Source: JAEXOD01 sp937930275 (GTDB lineage Bacteria; Bacteroidota; Ignavibacteria; Ignavibacteriales; Melioribacteraceae). Taken from it: a stretch of DNA of 13,341 nt. A program made the translations under genes and the position numbers. This document shows, one piece after another, positions 1 to 7,704 of this stretch (the first letter of the stretch is position 1; the number at the start of each line of letters is the position of its first letter). The notes beneath the pieces are model-generated. The model saw nothing but the letters and a program-made list of their open reading frames with translations. It had not been told where the DNA came from and did not search any database. Location of the stretch: the NCBI GenBank assembly GCA_036733965.1, contig DAIMZL010000080.1:1-13341 (forward strand), in the 5' to 3' direction.

Positions 1-134
1 ATTAAACGCAAAGCAACTATATTTTTAATTTGTACGGTAATTTTTAATTGCATTTTAACCAAATTTATTTTATTATAAATAAGGAATTTATTAAATAAAT
101 AGATTGTTAATGCTAACAAAACACCGGTAAAGTT
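1..134. other. AT-rich leader upstream of the cyclo-ligase gene
   Basis: No coding sequence, tRNA or recognisable RNA is visible here. The stretch is very AT-rich and presumably holds the promoter of the three-gene run that starts at 135, but no clear -35/-10 pair can be assigned. The only distinct structure is a small dyad, TTGTTA-atgc-TAACAA, at 104-119, ending 15 bases before the start codon. It could be an operator or a chance AT-rich palindrome. The window edge cuts off whatever lies upstream. Confidence 0.4.
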
Positions 135-731
135 ATGAAGCTTAAAACCTTAATTCCAAAGTCCGAAGCTCGGAAAATAGTTGTGCAAAGAAGAGCCGAA
201 CATACCGAAATTGAATTAAAAACAAAAACGAAAAGAATAATTGACAGATTAAGTCAAACAGATGATTTTGTTTTTGCCAAAGCAATCCATTGTTATATTG
301 CAAGCAGACCCGGTGAAGTAGATACAAGAACTTTAATTGACTATATGAGTTCAAGCGGAAAGGTTGTAATTTTACCCAAATTGAATAAACTAAAAAAAGA
401 ATTTAGAAGATGTCAATTTATGGGCTGGGATCATGTTACAAAAAATAGCGAAGGATATTTTGAACCGGTTTACGGTATGGATGAGGATATGAGCGATATA
501 GATTTAATTATTGTGCCTGCCCTTGCCGTTTCAATCAGCGGACAACGAATTGGATACGGCGGCGGGTATTACGATAAATTACTTAAACAGACCTTCGCTC
601 CTAAAGTAGTACTTGCGTTTGAATTTCAAATTTTTGATTATATAGAATCAACTCATCAAGATACTCGAATCGATAAAATTATAACTGAAAGAAGAGTTAT
701 TAACATTAAGGATAGGATTACAACTTATTAA
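135..731 (+). CDS. 5-formyltetrahydrofolate cyclo-ligase (MTHFS)
   Basis: Cytosolic enzyme that converts 5-formyl-THF plus ATP to 5,10-methenyl-THF, returning the storage folate to the one-carbon pool. The 198-residue length is normal for the family. The signature is the glycine/tyrosine-rich ATP-binding loop at residues 136-150 (GQRIGYGGGYYDKLL), preceded by the hydrophobic strand DLIIVPALAV (123-132). Other family marks are the basic N-terminal helix with paired Arg (about 13-20), the E61-x-D-T segment with the strand ending in LPK near 80-82, the FEP turn (109-111) and the late H174-x-D-x-R-x-D segment. The ATG at 135 has only a weak GGTAA-like element upstream, but no earlier in-frame start fits. 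It heads a co-directional run: the next gene begins four bases after its stop. E. coli calls the homologue fau/ygfA. The family call is firm; kinetics and role here are by homology. Confidence 0.95.
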   Translation: MKLKTLIPKSEARKIVVQRRAEHTEIELKTKTKRIIDRLSQTDDFVFAKAIHCYIASRPGEVDTRTLIDYMSSSGKVVILPKLNKLKKEFRRCQFMGWDHVTKNSEGYFEPVYGMDEDMSDIDLIIVPALAVSISGQRIGYGGGYYDKLLKQTFAPKVVLAFEFQIFDYIESTHQDTRIDKIITERRVINIKDRITTY

Positions 732-735
732 CATT

Positions 736-1404
736 ATGAACGATCATAATAAAGACGACTATAAAAACGCAGAGGATGCAAATTTTATTGAACTTGAAAC
801 GAATAATTTAACACCTAAAAAAGTTTTAAGGCGTTCTGCTACAAATAAAATTCTTTTTGGCGTTTGTGGCGGTTTAGGTGAATATTATTCGGTTCATCCA
901 CTTATTTTTCGTTTAATTTTTGTTTTAGCTTTATTCTATTCAAACTATGCTATAGTATTTTATGCAGTATCTGCTTTTTTATTAAAACCCCCGGAAATTA
1001 GTGAAATAAAGCATCAGAAATTTAGTGTTTTTTTAGGTTATTCAACATTATTATTTGGTGCTGTATTATACATTGCAAATAAATCTGCTATGTTTAGATA
1101 CTTTGTCGGAACAATTGATACTACAATATATATTACGTTTTTATTTGCATTTGTTGGATTGTATATTTTGCTTGAATCAGCAAAATTTTATTCAAAAGAT
1201 GCAACAATTTATCGTTCAAGATTGTATAAACTTTCAAATAATAAACTGATAGGCGGAGTATGTTGCGGACTTGCAAAGTATTTAAATGTATCCGTAATTT
1301 CCGTTAGACTGATTTTTTTAATTATCACTTTTTTATCATTAGGTACATTCACTTTAATTTATTTAATTTTATTTTTAACTTTGCCGAATTATAACGAGAA
1401 TTGA
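736..1404 (+). CDS. membrane protein with two PspC domains
   Basis: A 222-residue protein containing two PspC-type domains. The first spans about residues 30-87 (GVCGGLGEY at 42-50) and the second about 161-218 (GVCCGLAKY at 174-182). Each has the family order: a short basic stretch, the G-V-C-x-G-L motif, a helix with a conserved Arg (59, 191), then a hydrophobic helix. Two more hydrophobic segments lie between them (about 98-115 and 128-147), so the protein is probably inner-membrane. The first 28 residues are acidic and polar. PspC domains are known from the phage-shock envelope-stress response as membrane sensors or toxin-like components, but no pspA, pspB or pspF lies nearby. It sits four bases after the MTHFS stop and one base before the next start, so co-expression is likely. 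No strong Shine-Dalgarno is visible, which suggests translational coupling. The domain call is confident; the function is not known. Confidence 0.85.
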   Translation: MNDHNKDDYKNAEDANFIELETNNLTPKKVLRRSATNKILFGVCGGLGEYYSVHPLIFRLIFVLALFYSNYAIVFYAVSAFLLKPPEISEIKHQKFSVFLGYSTLLFGAVLYIANKSAMFRYFVGTIDTTIYITFLFAFVGLYILLESAKFYSKDATIYRSRLYKLSNNKLIGGVCCGLAKYLNVSVISVRLIFLIITFLSLGTFTLIYLILFLTLPNYNEN

Positions 1405-1405
1405 T

Positions 1406-1915
1406 ATGACTTTGAAAGAAATAAAATTAATCGGTATTTCTTTTCTTTCCGTTGCACTACTATATATCTTAAATTTGACTTATCAATTAGGATATAGCTT
1501 AGCAATTATAAGTTCGGTAATATTTGGGCTTTTTTCCGTAGTTATGGTTAATAATGCTTTGGCAAGCGGCAGAAGAAATATACTTATTTGGAATACAGTT
1601 ATTTTTTGTACGTCAATTGTAATTTTTATAAGTCAGTATAATAGAATTTTAAATATTGCGCCTATCATTATTCCCGGCTTATTATTTTGCGGCGGATTAG
1701 TTTATTTGCTGCTTTTTATTGAAAACAACATGAACAAAGCTCTTTTGTATGCTTCAGCTTCATTTTTTGTTTTTTTTACTCTTTATTTTTTTATTAAAAA
1801 CACTTTAATAATTAATAAACTTAATTTAATTATCAACCAATTATTAGCCTACAAAACAATTATAATATTTTTGCTTGCAGCCTTTTTAATTTGGAATAAA
1901 CAAAACCGAAATTAA
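1406..1915 (+). CDS. small polytopic membrane protein, unknown function
   Basis: I do not recognise the family. The 169-residue product is almost entirely hydrophobic, with about six predicted membrane segments (near residues 8-24, 30-49, 59-76, 84-104, 112-131 and 150-163). They are separated by short basic or polar turns such as GRR at 55-57 and ENNMNK at 106-111. There is no signal peptide, lipobox or catalytic motif. The start ATG follows the stop of the PspC gene after a single base, a spacing that strongly implies one operon and perhaps a shared envelope role. Its stop codon overlaps the stop of the opposing sigma-factor gene by three bases, so the two transcripts converge with no room for a dedicated terminator. 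It is likely a real gene given the tight packing and uninterrupted hydrophobic pattern. Confidence 0.7.
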   Translation: MTLKEIKLIGISFLSVALLYILNLTYQLGYSLAIISSVIFGLFSVVMVNNALASGRRNILIWNTVIFCTSIVIFISQYNRILNIAPIIIPGLLFCGGLVYLLLFIENNMNKALLYASASFFVFFTLYFFIKNTLIINKLNLIINQLLAYKTIIIFLLAAFLIWNKQNRN

Positions 1916-3258
1916 TTACCCCAAAACAAAGGTGTACCTTCAGCTTGCTTTTTACTCTTTTTATGTATAACAATTTTAAATAAATCAGACGAAAGTAACT
2001 GAGAATTTGATTTATTGTTTAACGATATGTATTTACTATTTTCATCAGGCAAAAATGTAATTAATCGTTTCGATACACCTCCTTTTACTGCCTGCAAGCT
2101 GTATTCTTCATCCGATTGTATTTTGGGTAAATTATCAATTTGTAAAAGCCCCTCTTCTGAGTTTAAGGATAAAAATAATCGAGCGGCTACAAATCCGCTT
2201 GTATCTTTAAGTTGAATTACTTTGAAATTTCCCTGATTTGTAAAATCAATATAAGTTTGATAATCTTTTACAAACTCAAACGATTTTGAAGCTTTTTCTT
2301 CTGCTATTTCCAACCTATTTTCCAAATCATTTATTGTCGCCGAGCTGTTTACACTTACAACAATTAAAAATATCACCAAAATTGCACTTAAAGCNNNNNN
2401 NNNNNNNNNNNNNNNNNNNNNNNNNNNNNNNNNNNNNNNNNNNNNNNNNNNNNNNNNNNNNNNNNNNNNNNNNNNNNNNNNNNNNNNNNNNNNNGGATCT
2501 AAGCTTAGCGGTATTAAAGATACAATATTTTGAATTACACCTAAAACACTTAATTCGTCATCACTTAATTTGCCCGCAAAATAATAATCAAGAAACATAT
2601 CGTAGTTTTTTCTATCTAAGCAGCCTAAACTGAATGCCGAAATAAATTCAAATATCAAATTATTATCGGGTAAGTCTTTTGAATCTATCTTCATTAACTT
2701 ATCACGCAAAGCAAAAATGCTTGTCATAACTTTAGAACGAATTGCTTCAACAGGCAGTTTTAGATTTAATGCAATTTCGTTAATCGAAAATCCTTCGTAA
2801 AATGCAAGTTCAATAACTCTTCTCTGCATATCTGTCAGTTTATAATATGCCGAATACATATCATTAGCAATACGAATAGCAGTTTCAATATCTAATCCGT
2901 CAACATATTTGCTTAATGTAGGTAAAATGTATTTATTTTCAAAAGCATCATCATAACTTATTTCAATACTTTCACTTGTCCTATTTCTACGTAAGCTATC
3001 TACTGCTCTGTTTCTGGCAAGTAAAAGAATCCACGAATAAACGTTATCCGATTCAATAGGAAAGTGTTTAGCTTTGTTAAATATTATTATAAATACTTGC
3101 TTTAATACTTGTTCGGCTAAAACCGGTTCGGTACAAATTTTACTAATTAAAGTGAATAAAACTTTTGAATATCTTTTGTATAGCTCTTCCAATCCTAAAA
3201 TATTATTTTTTGAAGTAAGCTCAATCAGCTTAACATCCGAGTAGTTTTTTAATTCCAC
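1912..3258 (-). CDS. ECF sigma factor fused to an RskA-like anti-sigma region (interrupted by an assembly gap)
   Basis: The N-terminal part is an ECF-type sigma factor: region 2 at about residues 20-92, ending in the basic segment ARNRAVDSLRRNR (81-93), and region 4 at about 137-189 with the helix-turn-helix around YEGFSINEIALNLKLPVEAIRSK (154-176). Without a stop, residues about 200-254 continue into a helical stretch (FSLGCLD at 209-215, then LSDDELSVLG) that resembles the cytoplasmic N-terminal domain of RskA-type anti-sigma factors. After a 100-N gap come one membrane segment (about 291-306), a coiled-coil-like linker (about 309-325) and an extracytoplasmic domain with an RskA-like EYSLQAVKGG segment. 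Start is GTG at 3258, backed by an AGGT Shine-Dalgarno six bases upstream. The expected role is membrane-tethered, self-inhibited transcription control. The fusion of sigma to the anti-sigma-like helices lies on one side of the gap and is direct; linkage to the membrane and periplasmic part depends on the gap preserving frame. Region 4 has EAIRSK where GTVKSR-like residues are usual. Confidence 0.75.
   Translation of the reverse strand: MELKNYSDVKLIELTSKNNILGLEELYKRYSKVLFTLISKICTEPVLAEQVLKQVFIIIFNKAKHFPIESDNVYSWILLLARNRAVDSLRRNRTSESIEISYDDAFENKYILPTLSKYVDGLDIETAIRIANDMYSAYYKLTDMQRRVIELAFYEGFSINEIALNLKLPVEAIRSKVMTSIFALRDKLMKIDSKDLPDNNLIFEFISAFSLGCLDRKNYDMFLDYYFAGKLSDDELSVLGVIQNIVSLIPLSLDXXXXXXXXXXXXXXXXXXXXXXXXXXXXXXXXXXALSAILVIFLIVVSVNSSATINDLENRLEIAEEKASKSFEFVKDYQTYIDFTNQGNFKVIQLKDTSGFVAARLFLSLNSEEGLLQIDNLPKIQSDEEYSLQAVKGGVSKRLITFLPDENSKYISLNNKSNSQLLSSDLFKIVIHKKSKKQAEGTPLFWGN
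2395..2494. other. assembly gap (100 N)
   Basis: Exactly 100 consecutive Ns, the conventional filler for a scaffold join of unknown length. It lies inside the sigma/anti-sigma gene, between the end of the anti-sigma-like helices and the membrane segment. Any reading frame drawn across it is nominal: 100 is not a multiple of three and the true length is not known. Confidence 0.98.
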
Positions 3259-3441
3259 TTTATTACCTAAATTTTGTTTTGTTTAAATTAACTCTAAACT
3301 ATTAAAAAATCAACATTTAATATATTTTTATAAAAAAACTTAAAACTTAAAATAAATATTATATGTTTACTAATTATCCAAATAAAAAAATTCGGTAAAA
3401 AATATTATATTTAAGGTCAAAAAAAATTTTAAAGGGAAAAG
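3259..3441. promoter_or_regulatory. divergent control region between the sigma-factor gene and alaS
   Basis: This 183-bp AT-rich spacer separates two divergent genes and must carry both promoters. Near alaS the sequence TATTATATTTAAGG (about 3402-3416) is a plausible -10 neighbourhood, but no matching -35 element is convincing. A purine-rich AAAGGGAAAAG just before 3442 serves as the alaS ribosome binding site. No T-box signature (specifier stem, conserved T-box bulge, antiterminator) could be found, so tRNA-Ala-responsive attenuation is not supported. Confidence 0.4.
3265..3268 (-). promoter_or_regulatory. Shine-Dalgarno AGGT supporting the GTG start at 3258
   Basis: Read on the minus strand, AGGT lies six bases before the GTG at 3258-3256. 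It supports GTG as the true start of the sigma-factor gene, since no upstream in-frame ATG is available and region 2 begins soon after. Confidence 0.5.
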
Positions 3442-6024
3442 ATGACATCGCAAGAAATTAGACAGAGTTTTTTAGATTTTTTTGAAAAGAAACACCACAA
3501 CATAGTAAAAAGTGCTTCCGTAGTTCCTTTTGATGACCCGACATTGCTATTTACAAATGCCGGTATGAATCAATTTAAGGACGTTTTTTTGGGTACGGGG
3601 AAGCGTGATTATAAAAGAGCAGCCGACACACAAAAATGTATTAGAGTTAGCGGTAAACATAACGACCTTGAAGAAGTCGGACATGATACTTACCATCATA
3701 CATTTTTTGAAATGCTCGGTAATTGGTCATTTGGCGATTATTATAAAGCCGAAGCTATTGAATGGGCTTGGGAATTATTAACGGAAGTTTGGAAATTACC
3801 CAAAGAACGTTTGTGGGCTACTGTTTATAGAACGGATGATGAAGCTTTAGAACTATGGAAAACAAAAACTGATATAAATCCTAATCATATCCTTAAATTT
3901 GACGAAAAGGATAACTTCTGGGAAATGGGGGATACCGGACCTTGTGGACCTTGCAGCGAAATTCATATAAACATAAGCGATGATTATGATAACCCTAAAT
4001 GGGTTAATGCGGGAACACCGGAATGTATTGAAATATGGAATTTAGTTTTTATACAATATAACCGTGATATTACTAAACAACTACACGAACTACCTGCAAA
4101 GCACGTAGATACGGGAATGGGTTTTGAAAGAATTTGCGCAGTTGTTCAAGGTAAAAAATCGAATTACGATAGTGACGTTTTTACTCCTATAATTAATAAA
4201 ATTTCGGAAATATCAAAGGTTCCGTATCTTGTTGAAGAACACCAAATTGCAATGCGAGTTATTGCTGACCATATTCGTACTTTAACTTTTGCAATTGCTG
4301 ACGGAGCAGCACCAAGTAACGAAGGACGCGGATATGTTTTAAGACGTATTTTACGCAGAGCTGCACGATACGGGAGAAAAATTAATTTAACAGAACCATT
4401 TTTGTACAAATTAGTTGACACTTTAATTAATAATATGGGTTCTATTTTCCCCGAAATAGTTGAAAATTCAGAAAAAGTTAAAAATATAATTCAAGCCGAA
4501 GAAAATAGTTTTCATGCCACTTTAGATAGAGGTATTGAATTGTTTGAAGATGCTGCAAAACAAGTTAAAGATAAAGGATTAAACGTAATTTCAGGTGAAG
4601 AAGTATTTAAATTATACGATACATTCGGATTCCCTGTTGATTTAACCGCAGTTATGGCTAAAGAAAAAGGACTTGAAATTGACGAAGATAAATTTAAATC
4701 TTTAATGGCTGAGCAAAAAGAAAGAGCAAGAAAAGTTACAAAAGAAAAACTTTCCGCATTAAATATTTCGGTTCAAACTGATTTTGGCGATGATTTTAAC
4801 CAATTACCGGATACACTTTTTACGGGATACACAACAATTTCGGAAAAAACAAAAGTAGTTTATATAAAAGATTTGGAACACGCTACGGCTATTGTGTTAG
4901 AAAAGACTCCCTTTTACCCCGAATCGGGCGGTCAGGTTGATGACCATGGAATATTAGTTTATAATGGTGTTGAAATAAATATTAACGGATTGACAAAAGT
5001 TAATAACAAAATAATTCATTTAGTGGAAAAAATCGAGAATCCTCCTAAGTTAGGTGAGGAAGTTGAAGCAGTAGTTGAAGGAAAAAGAAGAAAAGATATT
5101 ATGAGTAACCACTCGGCTACTCATTTACTTCACAAAGCATTACGTACGGTTTTAGGCACACACGTTAAACAAAGCGGTTCGTTTGTAGGACCCGATAGAT
5201 TAAGATTTGATTTCTCTCACTTTGAAAAAGTTAATGATGAACAATTAAAACTTATTGAACAGATGGTTAATGAAAAAATTCGGGAGAATTTAGAGCTAAA
5301 CCATCATCGCAATATTCCTTTTGAAAAAGCCAAAGAGATGGGTGCTTTAATGTTCTTTGGCGATAAATACGGTGATAAAGTAAACGTAGTTCAGTTTGGT
5401 AATTATAGCATGGAGTTTTGCGGTGGTACTCACGTTAGTAATACGGCCGAAATAGGCATGTTCAAAATTATAAGCGAATCATCAATTGCCGGCGGGGTAC
5501 GTAGAATTGAAGCCGTTACCGGAAGGGGTGTAGAAAAACTGATAGAACACCAAGAAATAGAAATAGCCAAATTAAATAATTTAGCCGCTCAGCTTAATGA
5601 AGAAAAGCGTAAATTAGAAAAGGAACTGGCAGATTATAAATTGAAAGAAAAGTTAGGCGGTATTGACTTAGTATTAAAAAACTCTGCAGAAATTGCCGGA
5701 ATTAATGTTTATAAAGGTAAAATTAATGCCGAGAATATGGATGAGTTAAAATCATTTGGTGATGAACTAAGGAACAAAATTAAAAGCGGAATAGGTGTGC
5801 TTTATTCCGAAATTGACCAAAAAGCAAGTATTGTTTGTGTTGTAAGCGATGATTTAATTAAAGATAAAAAATTAAGCGCCGGAAAAATTGTTGGTGCGTT
5901 AGCTAAAATTGTTGACGGCGGCGGCGGCGGAAAACCGCACTTAGCAACTGCGGGCGGTAAATCTGTTGATAAAATTGAATTAGCCTATTTATCAACTGAA
6001 GAAATAATAAATAGCATGTTATAA
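3442..6024 (+). CDS. alaS: alanyl-tRNA synthetase
   Basis: Charges tRNA-Ala with alanine in the cytosol and hydrolyses mischarged Ser/Gly-tRNA-Ala. The 860-residue length matches bacterial AlaRS (about 875). Class II catalytic core: motif 1/2 region at residues 62-102 (TQKCIRVSGKHND, then HHTFFEMLGNWSFGDYYK) and motif 3 at 225-237 (GMGFERICAVVQG). The tRNA-recognition helix follows at 296-312 (RGYVLRRILRRAARYGR). The editing domain carries the zinc-site residues H557 and H561 (HSATH) and C660 and H664 (CGGTH). A coiled coil (about 710-740) leads to the C-terminal DHHA1-type domain with the glycine run at 826-830 followed by KPH and ATAGG. The start is supported by AAAGGGAAAAG immediately upstream. 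It is monocistronic here: a divergent gene upstream and a strong terminator downstream. Nothing is missing from the active or editing sites. Confidence 0.98.
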   Translation: MTSQEIRQSFLDFFEKKHHNIVKSASVVPFDDPTLLFTNAGMNQFKDVFLGTGKRDYKRAADTQKCIRVSGKHNDLEEVGHDTYHHTFFEMLGNWSFGDYYKAEAIEWAWELLTEVWKLPKERLWATVYRTDDEALELWKTKTDINPNHILKFDEKDNFWEMGDTGPCGPCSEIHINISDDYDNPKWVNAGTPECIEIWNLVFIQYNRDITKQLHELPAKHVDTGMGFERICAVVQGKKSNYDSDVFTPIINKISEISKVPYLVEEHQIAMRVIADHIRTLTFAIADGAAPSNEGRGYVLRRILRRAARYGRKINLTEPFLYKLVDTLINNMGSIFPEIVENSEKVKNIIQAEENSFHATLDRGIELFEDAAKQVKDKGLNVISGEEVFKLYDTFGFPVDLTAVMAKEKGLEIDEDKFKSLMAEQKERARKVTKEKLSALNISVQTDFGDDFNQLPDTLFTGYTTISEKTKVVYIKDLEHATAIVLEKTPFYPESGGQVDDHGILVYNGVEININGLTKVNNKIIHLVEKIENPPKLGEEVEAVVEGKRRKDIMSNHSATHLLHKALRTVLGTHVKQSGSFVGPDRLRFDFSHFEKVNDEQLKLIEQMVNEKIRENLELNHHRNIPFEKAKEMGALMFFGDKYGDKVNVVQFGNYSMEFCGGTHVSNTAEIGMFKIISESSIAGGVRRIEAVTGRGVEKLIEHQEIEIAKLNNLAAQLNEEKRKLEKELADYKLKEKLGGIDLVLKNSAEIAGINVYKGKINAENMDELKSFGDELRNKIKSGIGVLYSEIDQKASIVCVVSDDLIKDKKLSAGKIVGALAKIVDGGGGGKPHLATAGGKSVDKIELAYLSTEEIINSML

Positions 6025-6047
6025 TTCATTTAATGATTTAATTTTCT

Positions 6048-6091
6048 ACCCTCTTTATTCCTAACATTAGGTTAAAGAGGGTTTTGTTTTT
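6048..6091 (+). terminator. rho-independent terminator of alaS
   Basis: A ten-base perfect stem ACCCTCTTTA (6048-6057) pairs with TAAAGAGGGT (6073-6082), extended inward by CCTA/TAGG (6060-6063 with 6068-6071) around a short ACAT loop, and followed by a T-rich tract (TTTTGTTTTT). It begins 24 bases after the alaS stop. On the opposite strand the stem is followed by an A-rich rather than T-rich run, so it acts mainly for alaS and not for the convergent regulator gene that ends at 6116. Confidence 0.9.
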
Positions 6092-6115
6092 ATATTACAA
6101 TAATATAACTATTAG

Positions 6116-7459
6116 TTATTTAATCAGTCCGTATTTATGCATTAACCGCCATAAAGTTGTTCTGCTTATATTTAATTCTTCGGCAGTTAAATTTTTATTC
6201 CACTTGTTTTTTGCAAGAGAATTTAACAAAACATCTTTTGCAATCTTTTTGGAATATTCATTATACTCTTTTTCTTCTTTAATAGGTTCGGTTTTATTAT
6301 TTATTTTTACAAAAGGAGGTAATTTATTTATATCAATAGGGCTGTTTGCAGCAGTTCTTACAAATGCAAATTCAATTATATTTTCAAGTTCACGAACGTT
6401 CCCCGGATATTGATAATTAATTAATATATCTGCAGCTTGATCTGTTAATTCCGAAATTTGTTTATTGTACAACAACGAAAATTTTGTTAAAAAATGATTT
6501 ATTAATGGTACAATATCCGACTTTCTTTCACGTAATGGGGGTAAATGCACCGGTATTACATTTAGGCGATAAAATAAATCCTCTCTTAAAGTTCCGTTAT
6601 TTAATGCTGTTTTAATATTTTTGTTAGTAGCGGCAATTACTCTTACATTCACTTTACGAGTTAAAGATTCCCCGATTCTTTCAAAAGTTCCTTCTTGTAA
6701 AACTCGTAATAATTGTAATTGGGTTTGAACAGGTATTTCCCCTATTTCATCTAAAAAAATTGTTCCGCCGTCAGCTATTTCAAATCTACCGGGTCTATCT
6801 TTTATCGCATCCGTAAACGCACCTTTAACATGACCAAATAACTCGGCAGCCAATAAATTAGGGGGAAATACTGCACAATTAATTTTAATATAAGGTTTGT
6901 TTTTTCTTTTAGATGTAATTTGAATTGCATTTGCCACCATTTCTTTACCGGTTCCGCTTTCACCTGTAATAAATACTGGAGCGTCACTATCCGTAATTTC
7001 GCTTAGCAGTTCATATATTTCCGTCATCTGATTACTTTTTCCGATAATACCGTAATAATCAGAATCTTTAATTAAGCTTTGGTGTAATCTTTCTGCTTCG
7101 GATAATTCTCTAAAAGTTAAAATGCCGCCTAAAGGATTATTAAACGAATCATAAAGAATTGACGAATTTAATACAATATCAATTTTTATTCCGGATTTTT
7201 TATACAGTTCGTAATTAAAATCGGTTATTGTTTTATTCGATTTTAATGCTAATGCTATCGGACAGTTTTTTGCACATTCGCCGGGTTTAATTACGTATTT
7301 ACAAAATTTACCGTTAACTTCGCTTCGTAAATAACCGGTTATTTTTTCGGCAGCAGAATTAAAATAAACAATTTTAAAATCTTTATTAACAGCAATAACA
7401 CCTTCGCTAATGCTATCTAAAATAAAGTCTTTAATATTGGAGTGGTTTATATTAATCAT
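6116..7459 (-). CDS. sigma-54-dependent transcriptional activator, PAS-AAA+-Fis
   Basis: A 447-residue enhancer-binding protein that would use ATP hydrolysis to open sigma-54 promoters. Order: PAS sensor (about residues 8-118), AAA+ domain (about 138-370), C-terminal Fis-type helix-turn-helix (about 405-445, ending TAEELNISRTTLWRLMHKYG). AAA+ marks: Walker A GESGTGKE (166-173), sigma-54 contact loop GAFTDA (213-218, Asp at the fifth position of canonical GAFTGA), Walker B GGTIFLDEIGE (231-241), sensor ATN (277-279), arginine-finger region LREDLFYRLNV (291-301), YPGNVRELEN (351-360). The PAS domain contains C53, C62 and C66 (C-x8-C-x3-C followed by P), a pattern I recall from other PAS-bearing activators and which could ligate a metal or Fe-S cluster. 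There is no receiver domain, so it is not a classical two-component response regulator. Same strand as, and downstream of, the cytochrome operon; its likely target is that operon, but this is inferred. Confidence 0.92.
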   Translation of the reverse strand: MININHSNIKDFILDSISEGVIAVNKDFKIVYFNSAAEKITGYLRSEVNGKFCKYVIKPGECAKNCPIALALKSNKTITDFNYELYKKSGIKIDIVLNSSILYDSFNNPLGGILTFRELSEAERLHQSLIKDSDYYGIIGKSNQMTEIYELLSEITDSDAPVFITGESGTGKEMVANAIQITSKRKNKPYIKINCAVFPPNLLAAELFGHVKGAFTDAIKDRPGRFEIADGGTIFLDEIGEIPVQTQLQLLRVLQEGTFERIGESLTRKVNVRVIAATNKNIKTALNNGTLREDLFYRLNVIPVHLPPLRERKSDIVPLINHFLTKFSLLYNKQISELTDQAADILINYQYPGNVRELENIIEFAFVRTAANSPIDINKLPPFVKINNKTEPIKEEKEYNEYSKKIAKDVLLNSLAKNKWNKNLTAEELNISRTTLWRLMHKYGLIK

Positions 7460-7576
7460 GTGTGCCTAAGTTTTTCTAATCCTTCTTCCCTATTGTAAAA
7501 ATTAATAATAAAAGAAAAAAGGGGTTGTATCAAAACAAAAAGAGCCAATTTAATGCAAAAATCAACTCACCTCTAA

Positions 7577-7614
7577 CCCCTCTCTCTTGAACTGAATACT
7601 GAATAAGAGAGGGG
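7577..7614. repeat. C/T-rich hairpin inside the MITE-like element (left)
   Basis: CCCCTCTC (7577-7584) pairs with GAGAGGGG (7607-7614), with one further T-A pair across a bulge. It is followed on the plus strand by AATATTTAT and on the minus strand by no immediate T-run, so it is not a good intrinsic terminator in either direction. Confidence 0.6.
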
Positions 7615-7681
7615 AATATTTATCTGTTTGTAAAGTTGTAACTATTTTTAATAAAATCACTTATAATCACACAAACCGTCA

Positions 7682-7704
7682 TCCCTCTCTTCCGAAGAGA
7701 GGGA
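7682..7704. repeat. ten-base-pair hairpin inside the MITE-like element (right)
   Basis: TCCCTCTCTT (7682-7691), loop CCG, AAGAGAGGGA (7695-7704): a perfect ten-base stem with a three-base loop. Neither strand has a T-run next to it. The sequence resembles the left hairpin in inverse orientation, which is what makes the whole element foldable as one long imperfect stem. Confidence 0.7.

Noticed and set aside
2286..2633. Plus-strand open frame across the N gap
   Set aside because: It is antisense to the sigma/anti-sigma gene, includes the Ns and has no recognisable protein features.
3259..3441. T-box leader for alaS
   Set aside because: No specifier stem, conserved T-box sequence or antiterminator pair is visible in this spacer.
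6084..6413. Plus-strand open frame of 109 residues after alaS
   Set aside because: It starts inside the alaS terminator's T-tract and is antisense to the conserved C-terminus of the sigma-54 activator.
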